NCBI GenBank assembly: GCA_034437615.1
Contig: DAOTTW010000306.1
Coordinates: 1 to 10,376, forward strand
Reading direction: 5' to 3'
Source: DAOTTW01 sp034437615
Lineage (GTDB): Bacteria; Chloroflexota; Anaerolineae; Aggregatilineales; Phototrophicaceae
Length of the DNA stretch: 10,376 nucleotides
The notes under the pieces are model-generated. The model ran no database searches and was not told the DNA's origin. It saw only the letters and a list, made by a program, of their open reading frames with translations. Position numbers and translations under genes: made by a program. Shown piece by piece: positions 1-7,262 of the stretch; the first letter of the stretch is position 1; each line of letters begins with the position of its first letter.

Positions 1-29
1 GGTAGGTATTTGATGTTTGACCGTATTTT

Positions 30-213
30 GTAACTACTCAGGTACGTGTCCCATTCTTAGTCGCCAGACGTTAAAACGTCCGGCTCCGGTACCGACAAGC
101 CTGCTCAAGCAGGCTGTATGCAGCGCACAATAGCCCCCTTCAGGGGGGTTGGCCCTGCGGAAGCCGCTGGCTTTAGCCAGTGGCGACACACACAGACCGG
201 CCTGAGTAGTTAC
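30..213. mobile_element. 184-bp MITE-like element, IS66-type ends
   Basis: Perfect 13-bp terminal inverted repeats, GTAACTACTCAGG at 30-42 and CCTGAGTAGTTAC at 201-213, bound a segment with no coding capacity. It is flanked by an exact 8-bp direct repeat CGTATTTT (22-29 and 214-221), the mark of a target duplication. Ends starting GTAA plus 8-bp duplications are the known pattern of IS66-family elements, so this looks like a non-autonomous derivative mobilised in trans; no transposase is in the window. The interior is a chain of hairpins: 63-84 (10-bp stem, one mismatch), the palindrome CGGTACCG at 87-94, 98-115 (8-bp perfect stem, 2-nt loop), 134-147 (C5/G5) and 163-184 (10-bp stem with one G-T pair). 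Family assignment is inference; the ends and duplication are seen directly. Confidence 0.8.
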
Positions 214-221
214 CGTATTTT

Positions 222-310
222 ATGGCGGCTGAGGCCGCCCCGGACACCCCATTGGGTGTCCCTACGGTTCACAGCGGTTGTGTAGGGACGCGCAATGGCA
301 CGTCCGCCGA
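222..310. repeat. Three-hairpin intergenic repeat, copy A
   Basis: This 89-bp block matches 9072-9163 in layout and much of its sequence. Hairpin 1 is GGCGGC/GCCGCC (224-229, 234-239). Hairpin 2 is GGACACCC/GGGTGTCC (242-249, 254-261). Hairpin 3 is GGACGCGC/GCACGTCC with one C-A mismatch (286-293, 298-305). A competing stem can form between TCCCTAC (259-265) and GTAGGGA (282-288). It starts directly after the right target duplication of the element at 30-213. No protein is evident. It is probably a dispersed genomic repeat; its function is unknown. Confidence 0.7.
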
Positions 311-409
311 AATACCTACCCCTGAAAAGGGGGAATGAGGGGGTGAGGGCCAAGTTGCGGGCAAAACATGCCTGCCTGAGTAGTTACGGGGTGAGGGCTG
401 AGCAGTTAC
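310..409. mobile_element. Right-hand remnant of a hairpin-rich element
   Basis: Bases 329-364 match 10327-10362 in the same orientation with few differences (a G-rich stretch followed by a GCGGGCAAAA box), so this is a second copy of the element that begins at 10212. Two end-like sequences follow: CCTGAGTAGTTAC (375-387), identical to the right end of the 30-213 element, and CTGAGCAGTTAC (398-409). Bases 388-409 are the exact reverse complement of the 22 bp at 10212-10233. The left edge is uncertain. AAATACCTACC at 310-320 is the reverse complement of bases 1-11, suggesting that the rest of this element lies beyond the window start and was split by later insertions. The last end lies 21 bp from the jetD stop codon. 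Confidence 0.6.
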
Positions 410-430
410 GGGGTGTGGTGTGGGTACGGT

Positions 431-1657
431 TCAAGTATCGCGGATGGCCTGCTGCAAGCTACGCACAGCGTCGGCATGGGGGATGTGCTCTTGTTCCAGG
501 CGCAGGTCGGCCTGCATCAGCGTATCCGCTAACTTGCGCTCTGGTGGTGTCAACGTCTCGAAGCTGGCATGTTGGTGCGTTGCCCCTGCTGTGATGTAGG
601 CAGCGTAAGCGTCCCAGGTGGCCTGGTCCATCATGACGGAGCGCGTTTGCGGCACGATGCGCCGCAGGTCGGCCAACATCTGAAAGCCATACGCATCCAG
701 ATCGCCCCAGTACAGCACGTTGCAGTGTTGCAGCCAGTCTACGTCTCTTAAGACGTGTATGGCGAAGCCGCCGCCAAACAAGCCCACCGTTTCGGGCAAC
801 GGCGGCAACGTCAGGAAGTTAATCAGGTTCTCCACGATGACCACATGACGCGGCTTGAGGTGCTGCGTCAGCAGGTGCGCGGCTTGCTGCACAGGCAGCG
901 TCAGGTCATCCAGGCGTAGGCCGTGTGTCCAGTCTAATTGCTCATCCAGCAGGCGCAGGCGCAGCAAAACCGGCTTATCGCGCAGACCGAAACGCGCTGC
1001 AAAGCTGCTGGCTGTGGTGTTGAGGGCCGCAGGCGGCAGGATGGCGTCCAGCAAATCGCGCAGGATGCGCGTGTGTTGCTCGATGAATTTGGTATGCACG
1101 GCGATGGGTAATTCGCGGATGTAGAGCTGGGGGCGCGGCTGCTGCATGAAATACTCGCAGACGGTCAGCAAATCCGACCAGTGGCCCGCATTTTCGATCA
1201 CATGCTGCGGATTCGCTTGCAGCCATGTCTCGAGTGCGGGCAGACGCCGCCGGATGAGCGCGGCATCCTGCGTGAACTGCTCGAACTCGCTGCGTTTGCG
1301 CACGACCGCCAGATAATCAGCAAGGGTCTCGATGCAGACCTTGCGCGGGAGCGTTTGCGTGCCGAGTGCGCGTTGATTGACCGTTGACCATTCCAGTGTG
1401 TATCCGTATCCGTATCCGTAGCCGTGCGCCTGTTCTTTGGTGTGTTTGGTGTGTTTGGTGGCTTTAGTATCTATGGTCTCTTTTGAGCCAGCGCGGAGCT
1501 TTTCGATAGCCTTGCGGCGCTTGGCTAAATCCGCGTCCGCTTTGCCGACTGCAAAGTGCATCGGGAACACGTCGGCATAGGTGCCTTGCAGGTGGGCTTG
1601 CAGCACAGCCTTATAGCGCTTTTCGGCGCGTCGGCTGACCTCTTGTGGCGTAATCAT
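431..1657 (-). CDS. jetD: Wadjet nuclease subunit JetD (DUF3322/DUF2220, TOPRIM)
   Basis: JetD is the effector of the type I Wadjet system: once JetABC has extruded a small circular DNA, JetD cleaves it. The protein is 408 aa, usual for the family. The N-terminal DUF3322-like arm spans roughly residues 1-200 and the C-terminal DUF2220/TOPRIM domain roughly 225-405. The TOPRIM acidic residues are visible: Glu276 in VIVENLINF, and Asp319 and Asp321 in YWGDLDAYGF. The start is firm, because the ATG overlaps the jetC stop in an ATGA junction (1654-1657), implying translational coupling. It is the last gene of the operon and ends 21 bp from a transposon-like end. Oddity: residues 64-86 are a low-complexity insert (Lys-His-Thr repeats, then Gly-Tyr four times) encoded by two microsatellites. 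Active-site residues are intact, so it is probably functional. Confidence 0.95.
   Translation of the reverse strand: MITPQEVSRRAEKRYKAVLQAHLQGTYADVFPMHFAVGKADADLAKRRKAIEKLRAGSKETIDTKATKHTKHTKEQAHGYGYGYGYTLEWSTVNQRALGTQTLPRKVCIETLADYLAVVRKRSEFEQFTQDAALIRRRLPALETWLQANPQHVIENAGHWSDLLTVCEYFMQQPRPQLYIRELPIAVHTKFIEQHTRILRDLLDAILPPAALNTTASSFAARFGLRDKPVLLRLRLLDEQLDWTHGLRLDDLTLPVQQAAHLLTQHLKPRHVVIVENLINFLTLPPLPETVGLFGGGFAIHVLRDVDWLQHCNVLYWGDLDAYGFQMLADLRRIVPQTRSVMMDQATWDAYAAYITAGATHQHASFETLTPPERKLADTLMQADLRLEQEHIPHADAVRSLQQAIRDT
1401..1424. repeat. Hexanucleotide microsatellite in jetD (Gly-Tyr)4
   Basis: Three exact copies of TATCCG (1401-1418) are followed by one variant, TAGCCG (1419-1424). Read on the minus strand they encode Gly-Tyr four times, JetD residues 79-86. 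The period is a multiple of three, so a change in copy number alters protein length by two residues without shifting the frame. Confidence 0.9.
1436..1471. repeat. 9-bp tandem repeat in jetD (Thr-Lys-His units)
   Basis: Two exact copies of TTTGGTGTG (1436-1453) are followed by two degenerate units (1454-1462 and 1463-1471). On the minus strand they encode a DTKATKHTKHTK tract just ahead of the Gly-Tyr repeats. The array is in frame and lies in the N-terminal domain of JetD. Confidence 0.85.
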
Positions 1658-4600
1658 GCCTCTGCGCCGTGACCCGCTTCAGCTTGTAGCAGGCGGCGCT
1701 GCTCACGGTATTCGGCCTGCGTCAGATTAAACACGCGGGAGTTGTTGCCTTCGGCGTTGTTGACCACCAGATGATAGGCCAGCACGTAATCCTCAATCAC
1801 GTTGAGCTTCGCCATTGGCGTTACGACCAGCAATTGCAGGCCCAACTGTGCGAAAAGCTGCATGGCATAGCGTGCATTGTCGTCGTCTAGCTTGCTGAAG
1901 GCTTCATCGACCACGACGAAGCGGAACGAGCGCTCACTGGCAACGGCATCCTGCAAGCCGTACTGGTGCGCGATGGCTGAGGCCAGAATCGTATAGGCGA
2001 GCTTGGCCTTCTGGCCGCCGGATTTACCGGACGAATCGCTGTAATAGTCGATCTGGCGGCCATCCTGTGTGACCTGCTCGGCGGCGAAGGTGCGCCAGCG
2101 CCGCACGTCGATCACGCGCCGCATCCAGTTGGGGTCATCGTCAAAGCGCTGGATCAGGGCCTTGATGCGCTGATAGGCGCGTTCCAGTTCGGCGGGGCTG
2201 TTGTCGCCTGCATCCGGGATGCAAGCCCGCAGGTCGCGCCGAAACTCGTTGATCTCGGCATCGCGGGAGGGTTCGGCCAGCAGGCGGATGGTCGTGTTGC
2301 TACCATAATCGACCTGCGCCAGCGACTCGTTCAGTTCTTCGATGCTGCGTTCGATGTCCCGTTCTTGCTGCTCTAAACTGGTCGAGAAGTTAATCACACT
2401 GCGCGTTACATCGCGGTCGAGCATCTGCTTGAAGCGGTCTTTGTGGCGCGGCAGGTCGTCGCGTTGCAGGCGTTCGTGGATGGCTTCGTAGGCGGCCAGC
2501 GCTTGTACTTGAGCGGTCAGGGCTGCGCCTTCGTCGGGATAGTCGCGCTTAAAGGTGTTCATCGCATCCAGGATCACGGCTTCGGCGCGGTTCTGTTGGC
2601 CACGAAAGTTACCGATGCTGCGCTGTAGCGAGGTCTGCAATTCGGCGGTGCGGGTGGCCAGCGCAGCGAGCGTCAGCGGCTCTTTGTCGGCATCGGTTAC
2701 GATGTGGCCGATTTTATCCCACAGGCGTTGTGTTTCGTCTGTGGCGCTGTGCAGTTGCGCCCTGGCGTCTTGCAAGCGCGTCTGATAGTCCGCGATGCGA
2801 TTTTGCAGCGTCGTGATCGTCGCCAGCACTTGATTGCGGCGTGCGTCGGCCTCTTGAATCTGGCGTTTGAGTTGGGCCTCTTTCTGCTCTAGCTCGCGTA
2901 ATTGCTGCGCTTGCGCTTCGAGTTCGCGCAATTGTGCTTGCTTGCGGTCCAGTTCATTCTGACGTGAGCGCCAGTCAATATCGCTGAAGTGCGCGTAGCT
3001 CAGCAGGTTTTCCAGTGTGCTGATGTCCTTGCGGCGGCGTTCGAGTGTGCTATCCAGTTCGCGCAGGCGTGCCGTGAGCTTATCTAGCTGGCGTGTGAGG
3101 TCGTCGCGCTCTGTTTCCAGTTGGCGCAGCTTGGCGCGGTTATCCCAGCCCAGCACATAGCGCTTGCGGTCGTGGATGTCGTAGCGGTCGTCTTTTTCGT
3201 GGCGTGTGCGGTTGTGCTTGATCTGGCCTTGCTGCGTGATGCCGCGCTCCACAGCGGCCAATTGCTCTAGCGTATCGCAGCAGGCGTGCGTCAGCGATTG
3301 ACGCAGGCTGGCGGCTACCCAATCGTGATAGGGCGTTTCCGGGTGGATTTGCAGCTTTTCGTAGGCCAACGGCAAGTCGTGTGCATTTTCGGCTGCTTCT
3401 CGGTGTGGCACTCTACGCGCTGCATCAACGCGCCGATACACGAGCCGACCCCGCAGCCTGTGCTGGTCGATAAAGCGGCTGGCGCTGGCATAGGCGCTTT
3501 CGGGGATGATGAGTTCCTGCGCGAAGCTGTGCAGCAGGCGCTCCAGCGCCCCCTGCCAGTCGCCCTGATCGTCGCGCACCTGAATGAGTTCACCGATAAA
3601 GGGCATCTCGTCCGCTGGCACGTTTAGGGCCTGGCTGATCTGCTCACGGATGCGGGCGACGTGCTGCGGTATCTGGCTGGGGTTCTGGCGCAAGTAGGCG
3701 ATTTCGTCGTCGAGTTCGGCGGCGCGGCGCTGCAAATCGCGCTGGTCGCTCTGGGTTTGTGTGCGGTCCGCATCTAAGGCTTGTATATCCGTTTGGTTTT
3801 GCTGGATCAGGTCTTGCGCCTGCGTGCGGTTTTCGTAGAAGTCGCTTTCATCACGATACACGGGCAGGTCAAGCGCCGCTGCATAGCCATCGTAGCGCGT
3901 TGCGGCACGCTTCAGCGCGTCGATCTGGCCGTTCAGGGGCTTAATCTCCGCTTCGATTTCGCGCTTCATCTGGCCTACGCTGTCGTTTGCGATGGCGATG
4001 CGGATGTTTTCGCGCTCGTCGCGCAGGCTTTCCAGTTCACTTTCGACGCTCTGCTGGCGGCTTTGCTCGGCTTGCAGCTTGCTTTCGTCGGCCTGTATCG
4101 CGCCTGTGAGTAGCGCCTGTGCTTGCTCTGCGATGTAATAGGGCACAAGCCCGCGTGCGGCGTCGTATTCTGTGATCTGTTGCTCGTAATGCCGATAGCT
4201 CTGCGCGGCTTCGACCAGTGGCCCCAGGATGCTTAGCTGGTATTCGGCGCGTTGGATCGCGGCGTGTGCGTCGTTGAGTTCGCGGTATTGCGCCCGCAGC
4301 GCATCGACACGCGCTTCGGGGTCGCCCTTATCGAGCATATGATCGCGCACGAATTGGTTCAGGCTGACGATCTCTTTGACGGCCACCGTCTGATTAAACA
4401 GGTCGATGGCTTTCGGGCGTCCACCCAGGCCCAGCGCCTTACGCATGGCCGTGCTGTAATCGCTGAAGCTGCTGTAGAGCTTTGCGCCTTGCGGCAAATC
4501 CTTCTGGGTGACGTGGCGCTGTGGGAAGTGCTGCTCAATGGTCAGGTCTGTGTTGGCGACGTAATAGCGCTTTTCTACGCGGTCTGCGTTGCTGATCCAC

Positions 4601-5004
4601 ATGATTTGCGCCAGCGTCACGATGCGCTCGTTGTGGGGGTCGGCAAAGCTCAGCAGCAGCACCGTATGATCGTTGCTGCCGCGCAGTGTGTTAGCGCGGG
4701 CGTCCAGGGCGCTATCGCCGCGTGCGCGGCTGTACTGGCCACGAATGTAGGTGCGTTCGTTGCGTTCGCGGGCGCTGCCTGCGCCACCAGAGGCCAGGTT
4801 ATAGTTGCGCTTGCGCCCTTCGATGAACATGGTCAGCATGGCATCCGCCAGCGTCGATTTACCGGAGCCGTTCGCGCCCGTCAACACGGCGGTTTGGCCA
4901 TCGGGTCGTAACATGTAAATTTGCCCGTCGAAGGTGCCCCAGTTGTAGATTTCCATACGAGCCAGCCGAAAACCGGACTGCCCGTTATACCAATTCTTCG
5001 TCAT
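1654..5004 (-). CDS. jetC: Wadjet SMC-like ATPase JetC
   Basis: JetC is the SMC/MukB-like motor of the Wadjet complex; ATP-driven dimer engagement powers DNA loop extrusion with JetA and JetB. From the chosen start it has 1116 aa, normal for JetC. The N-terminal head has Walker A GANGSGKST at residues 43-51. Long coiled coils flank a central hinge-like region around 450-620. The C-terminal head carries the signature-like SGKSGGQ (992-998), Walker B FVVVDEAF (about 1029-1036) and a D-loop SKLDDDN. The ATG at 5004 was preferred over an in-frame ATG at 5040: AGGA lies 11 nt upstream, the overlap with jetB falls to 20 bp, and the protein then begins close to the conserved FRLARMEIYNWGTFDG start. 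ATGs at 5013 and 5031 remain possible. The stop overlaps the jetD start. No disruption is seen. Confidence 0.95.
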   Translation of the reverse strand: MTKNWYNGQSGFRLARMEIYNWGTFDGQIYMLRPDGQTAVLTGANGSGKSTLADAMLTMFIEGRKRNYNLASGGAGSARERNERTYIRGQYSRARGDSALDARANTLRGSNDHTVLLLSFADPHNERIVTLAQIMWISNADRVEKRYYVANTDLTIEQHFPQRHVTQKDLPQGAKLYSSFSDYSTAMRKALGLGGRPKAIDLFNQTVAVKEIVSLNQFVRDHMLDKGDPEARVDALRAQYRELNDAHAAIQRAEYQLSILGPLVEAAQSYRHYEQQITEYDAARGLVPYYIAEQAQALLTGAIQADESKLQAEQSRQQSVESELESLRDERENIRIAIANDSVGQMKREIEAEIKPLNGQIDALKRAATRYDGYAAALDLPVYRDESDFYENRTQAQDLIQQNQTDIQALDADRTQTQSDQRDLQRRAAELDDEIAYLRQNPSQIPQHVARIREQISQALNVPADEMPFIGELIQVRDDQGDWQGALERLLHSFAQELIIPESAYASASRFIDQHRLRGRLVYRRVDAARRVPHREAAENAHDLPLAYEKLQIHPETPYHDWVAASLRQSLTHACCDTLEQLAAVERGITQQGQIKHNRTRHEKDDRYDIHDRKRYVLGWDNRAKLRQLETERDDLTRQLDKLTARLRELDSTLERRRKDISTLENLLSYAHFSDIDWRSRQNELDRKQAQLRELEAQAQQLRELEQKEAQLKRQIQEADARRNQVLATITTLQNRIADYQTRLQDARAQLHSATDETQRLWDKIGHIVTDADKEPLTLAALATRTAELQTSLQRSIGNFRGQQNRAEAVILDAMNTFKRDYPDEGAALTAQVQALAAYEAIHERLQRDDLPRHKDRFKQMLDRDVTRSVINFSTSLEQQERDIERSIEELNESLAQVDYGSNTTIRLLAEPSRDAEINEFRRDLRACIPDAGDNSPAELERAYQRIKALIQRFDDDPNWMRRVIDVRRWRTFAAEQVTQDGRQIDYYSDSSGKSGGQKAKLAYTILASAIAHQYGLQDAVASERSFRFVVVDEAFSKLDDDNARYAMQLFAQLGLQLLVVTPMAKLNVIEDYVLAYHLVVNNAEGNNSRVFNLTQAEYREQRRLLQAEAGHGAEA

Positions 5005-5626
5005 CACTATCATCGTCCTGTGCATCGTCCTGACGCACATAATTTTCGAGTTTGGCCTTGATGTCGCTCAGTTCGTCGGCGTCGATTTTGGCGCGGATGA
5101 CAGTCCGAACTTCGTAGCGCCCGTCTTTACGATCCTTCAGGAAGCCATAGGTCACGAGGCGTTTAATGCTGTTGCCGATGGCGTTTTCGTGCTTGCGGGC
5201 GTCGGGATGGTCGCCCATAAAAACAGAGAGCATCTCGGCCATTTCATCGGTGTTGAGCAGCAGCGGCACGCCGTCCAGATCGCGCATTTCATGCTCATCC
5301 AGCCGTTCACGCAGCAGCACCAGCAAGAGCGTCATGGGGAAGGAAAGGGCACGCCGTTGCGTGAGTGCCGGTAGGTTCTGTTGTTGATCGTCGTCGCGGG
5401 TGGCCTCATATAAATAGGCGAAGCCGCCGATCTGATCCAGGTGCAGGCCGAGGCCGATTTGCGCCAGGTACTCGCGCACGGGCCATTCATAATCGCGCAA
5501 TTGTGACCAGATTTTGCCATCGTCATGATAGATCACGCCTTGCAGCAGCTTACGCACGGCGGCGGCGTAGGGCTGCGGCTCGCTATAGCTTAACTTGTCG
5601 GGCTGGGTTTGGTCGGGTGCATCCAT
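4985..5626 (-). CDS. jetB: Wadjet subunit JetB (DUF4194, MukE-like)
   Basis: JetB is the small winged-helix accessory subunit that binds the JetA kleisin and helps close the ring on DNA. The chosen ATG gives 213 aa, in the usual DUF4194 range. The family's opening block, ALLQG-like LLQGVIYHDD followed by WPVREYLAQIGL, is at about residues 27-60. A leucine-rich helix (PMTLLLVLLRERLDEHE) follows in the middle, then a winged-helix-like IKRLVTYGFLKDRKDGRYEV. The C terminus is a strongly acidic tail (QDDAQDDDSDDEE). Start choice: ATG 5626 leaves a 7-bp gap after jetA, whereas ATG 5692 would overlap jetA by 59 bp. Neither has a clear ribosome-binding site, so translation probably depends on coupling to jetA. 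The end overlaps jetC by 20 bp. Confidence 0.9.
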   Translation of the reverse strand: MDAPDQTQPDKLSYSEPQPYAAAVRKLLQGVIYHDDGKIWSQLRDYEWPVREYLAQIGLGLHLDQIGGFAYLYEATRDDDQQQNLPALTQRRALSFPMTLLLVLLRERLDEHEMRDLDGVPLLLNTDEMAEMLSVFMGDHPDARKHENAIGNSIKRLVTYGFLKDRKDGRYEVRTVIRAKIDADELSDIKAKLENYVRQDDAQDDDSDDEELV

Positions 5627-5633
5627 AAGCGGT

Positions 5634-7100
5634 TTATTGGGCGCGGCGATAGACGACCAGTGGCACGTCAACCTGTCGCGGATTGTTGTCATTTGGTGTG
5701 CTATAGGTTAGCGTCTCGTGGCCGTTGGTGTCAACATTGTGTTGGCCTGCGCGGGTCGCCAGCAGCATATAGCTGATAATCTCGGCAATGCCCTGCTGCA
5801 CGGGGTAGCTGGTCACGACTTCAGCGAGTGTGACCTGTTGGCGGCTCATCAGCAGGCGCTCGATGTTGTCGCGCAGCAGGCTTTCGTCAATGTAAAACGT
5901 ATCATACAGCGCCATCAGTGCCTCGGCATCAATCGTTTCGGTGGCCTGGCGGGGGCGTTCGGTGGGTGTGATCTGCGCTGGTGGGTCGAACAGCGGACGC
6001 TCCAGGGGTAAATCCACGAACGGGTCGGCTTCAACCTGGTGGAAGTGGCGGCGTGGCGACATGAAAAACGCGCTGGTGTCGTCGTCCCATTGGCTGGCGA
6101 TGTGCTTGATCTCCTGCGCGAGTGTCTGCACGCGGCGGCTTTCCAGTACATTGCGCGTATCCACCACGCGCCGCAGATGCTCGGCCAGGCGCTGATTGGA
6201 ATGTTGCACGCGCTCGCCTGCTTCGAGTAGGTGAGCGGTCAGGCGGCGCAGAATAACGTGGTCGCCCACGAAAACGCTCAGGCGCGGTGTGCCGTAGATG
6301 GCACCGATCAGGTTTTCAAAGTTGTTGCGCTCGTCGGGGTGCGTCAGCAGTTCATAAAACGCCCGGAAGCTCTGGCCTTCGTCGCTGGCTTCTAGCTTTT
6401 CGTCGGCGTCCAGCGCTGTACCGAGGATGTCGCCGCGTCTGGCTTGTGGGTCTAGCTGTGCCTGCTGAATATCGCGTGCCATCTCGCGGAAGCGCTCTTC
6501 AACGGCGCTGAAATCACGCAGCAGTTGCGAAGCCATGCCGCTGATGTGCTCCAGACGTTCGCGGATTTGCACATCGCTCAGGCCATCGACCTCGCCTGTC
6601 TCCTCGATGCGCTGGATTTCCGCGTCGATGCGCTCACGCTGTTCGTAGAGGTAGTTCAGGCGGGTTTGTGCGTCGTCGGTGCTGCGCGTTACGACCTCAT
6701 CCATCATGGATAAGATGTTGCGCAGGCGCGATTCTGTGCCGATCATGCCACGTTGCAGCAGATCGTCAAACCAACCTAGCAAGCGCTCTGCATGGGGTGA
6801 AAGCTGCACGATGTAGCCTTCCTCGCGGCTGCGAATGCGGATCAGGTCATCTTCGCTGCTCCAGCGCTCGATGTAATATTTTGCGTCGTGGTTAAAGCGC
6901 TGTTCGCGGGATAAGGCGCTGTTGATGTGCTCAAGATACACATCGAAACGTTCGAGGAACGTATCATAGGGCAGCGTGACCTCGTGCTTGCGCTTGAACG
7001 CTTCGTATAAAAAGCTGATCGCCAATGGCAGCCAGTCCTTACGCAGCGCGGCAATCACCTTCGATTCTTTGTGTACGACAGCAATCGTATTGAAATCCAT
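5634..7100 (-). CDS. jetA: Wadjet kleisin subunit JetA (DUF3375, MukF-like)
   Basis: JetA is the kleisin of the Wadjet condensin complex, bridging the JetC heads and binding JetB. The chosen start gives 488 aa, matching DUF3375 proteins. The N-terminal winged-helix region (about residues 1-110) opens with MDFNTIAVVHKES and LPLAISFLYEAF, typical of family starts. A helical, probably coiled-coil, segment spans about 120-215. The C-terminal part (about 390-488) contains ALMALYDTFYIDESLLRDNIERLL. The reading frame extends upstream to a TTG at 7130, but ATG 7100 was preferred because the family N terminus aligns there. The ribosome-binding site is weak. It is the first gene of the four-gene operon; its leader contains several inverted repeats (see 7161-7262). 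No frameshift or truncation is seen. Confidence 0.92.
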   Translation of the reverse strand: MDFNTIAVVHKESKVIAALRKDWLPLAISFLYEAFKRKHEVTLPYDTFLERFDVYLEHINSALSREQRFNHDAKYYIERWSSEDDLIRIRSREEGYIVQLSPHAERLLGWFDDLLQRGMIGTESRLRNILSMMDEVVTRSTDDAQTRLNYLYEQRERIDAEIQRIEETGEVDGLSDVQIRERLEHISGMASQLLRDFSAVEERFREMARDIQQAQLDPQARRGDILGTALDADEKLEASDEGQSFRAFYELLTHPDERNNFENLIGAIYGTPRLSVFVGDHVILRRLTAHLLEAGERVQHSNQRLAEHLRRVVDTRNVLESRRVQTLAQEIKHIASQWDDDTSAFFMSPRRHFHQVEADPFVDLPLERPLFDPPAQITPTERPRQATETIDAEALMALYDTFYIDESLLRDNIERLLMSRQQVTLAEVVTSYPVQQGIAEIISYMLLATRAGQHNVDTNGHETLTYSTPNDNNPRQVDVPLVVYRRAQ

Positions 7101-7160
7101 AGCCAAGATATAGCGCGTCCACAGAGGCAATTCGCATCATCTTAACATACTGATTGCGAT

Positions 7161-7194
7161 AGCACCACGCTATTGCGTGCTGCTACCAGCGTGG
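7161..7194 (-). promoter_or_regulatory. Mutually exclusive hairpins in jetA leader
   Basis: AGCACCACGC (7161-7170) pairs with GCGTGCTGCT (7175-7184) across a 4-nt loop, with one C-C mismatch. CCACGCT (7165-7171) can instead pair perfectly with AGCGTGG (7188-7194). The two stems share bases and cannot coexist, as in attenuators and operators. The site lies about 60-95 bp upstream of the jetA ATG. Whether it is transcribed is unknown. Confidence 0.35.
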
Positions 7195-7232
7195 AAGCAG
7201 GCGCTTACTTATGGTGCTTTAATATAAAAGTA

Positions 7233-7262
7233 CCAACCCTGCGAGGCGTCTTGCAGGGTTGG
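7233..7262 (-). terminator. Hairpin with T-rich tail upstream of jetA
   Basis: CCAACCCTGC (7233-7242) and GCAGGGTTGG (7253-7262) form a perfect 10-bp GC-rich stem with a 10-nt loop. Read in the jetA direction it is followed by TACTTTTATATT, a fair intrinsic terminator tail; in the other direction there is no T run. No gene in the window ends here on the minus strand. It could terminate or attenuate a transcript entering jetA, insulate the operon, or be the relic of a lost upstream gene. The stem is certain; its role is inferred. Confidence 0.5.

Noticed and set aside
295..594. 99-aa plus-strand frame across repeats into jetD
   Set aside because: It is built from the repeat sequence and the antisense of jetD; no protein features.
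1401..1471. On/off phase variation of jetD by repeat slippage
   Set aside because: Both repeat units (6 and 9 bp) are multiples of three, so slippage would not cause frameshifts.
1401..1471. CRISPR-like array
   Set aside because: The repeats are contiguous short units without spacers and encode part of JetD.
4252..4911. 219-aa plus-strand open frame opposite jetC
   Set aside because: It lies wholly antisense to a well-supported jetC, shows no recognisable domain and is explained by codon bias in the opposite strand.
5005..5040. Longer jetC start at 5040
   Set aside because: It lacks a ribosome-binding site, adds residues not typical of the family and increases overlap with jetB; start 5004 fits better.
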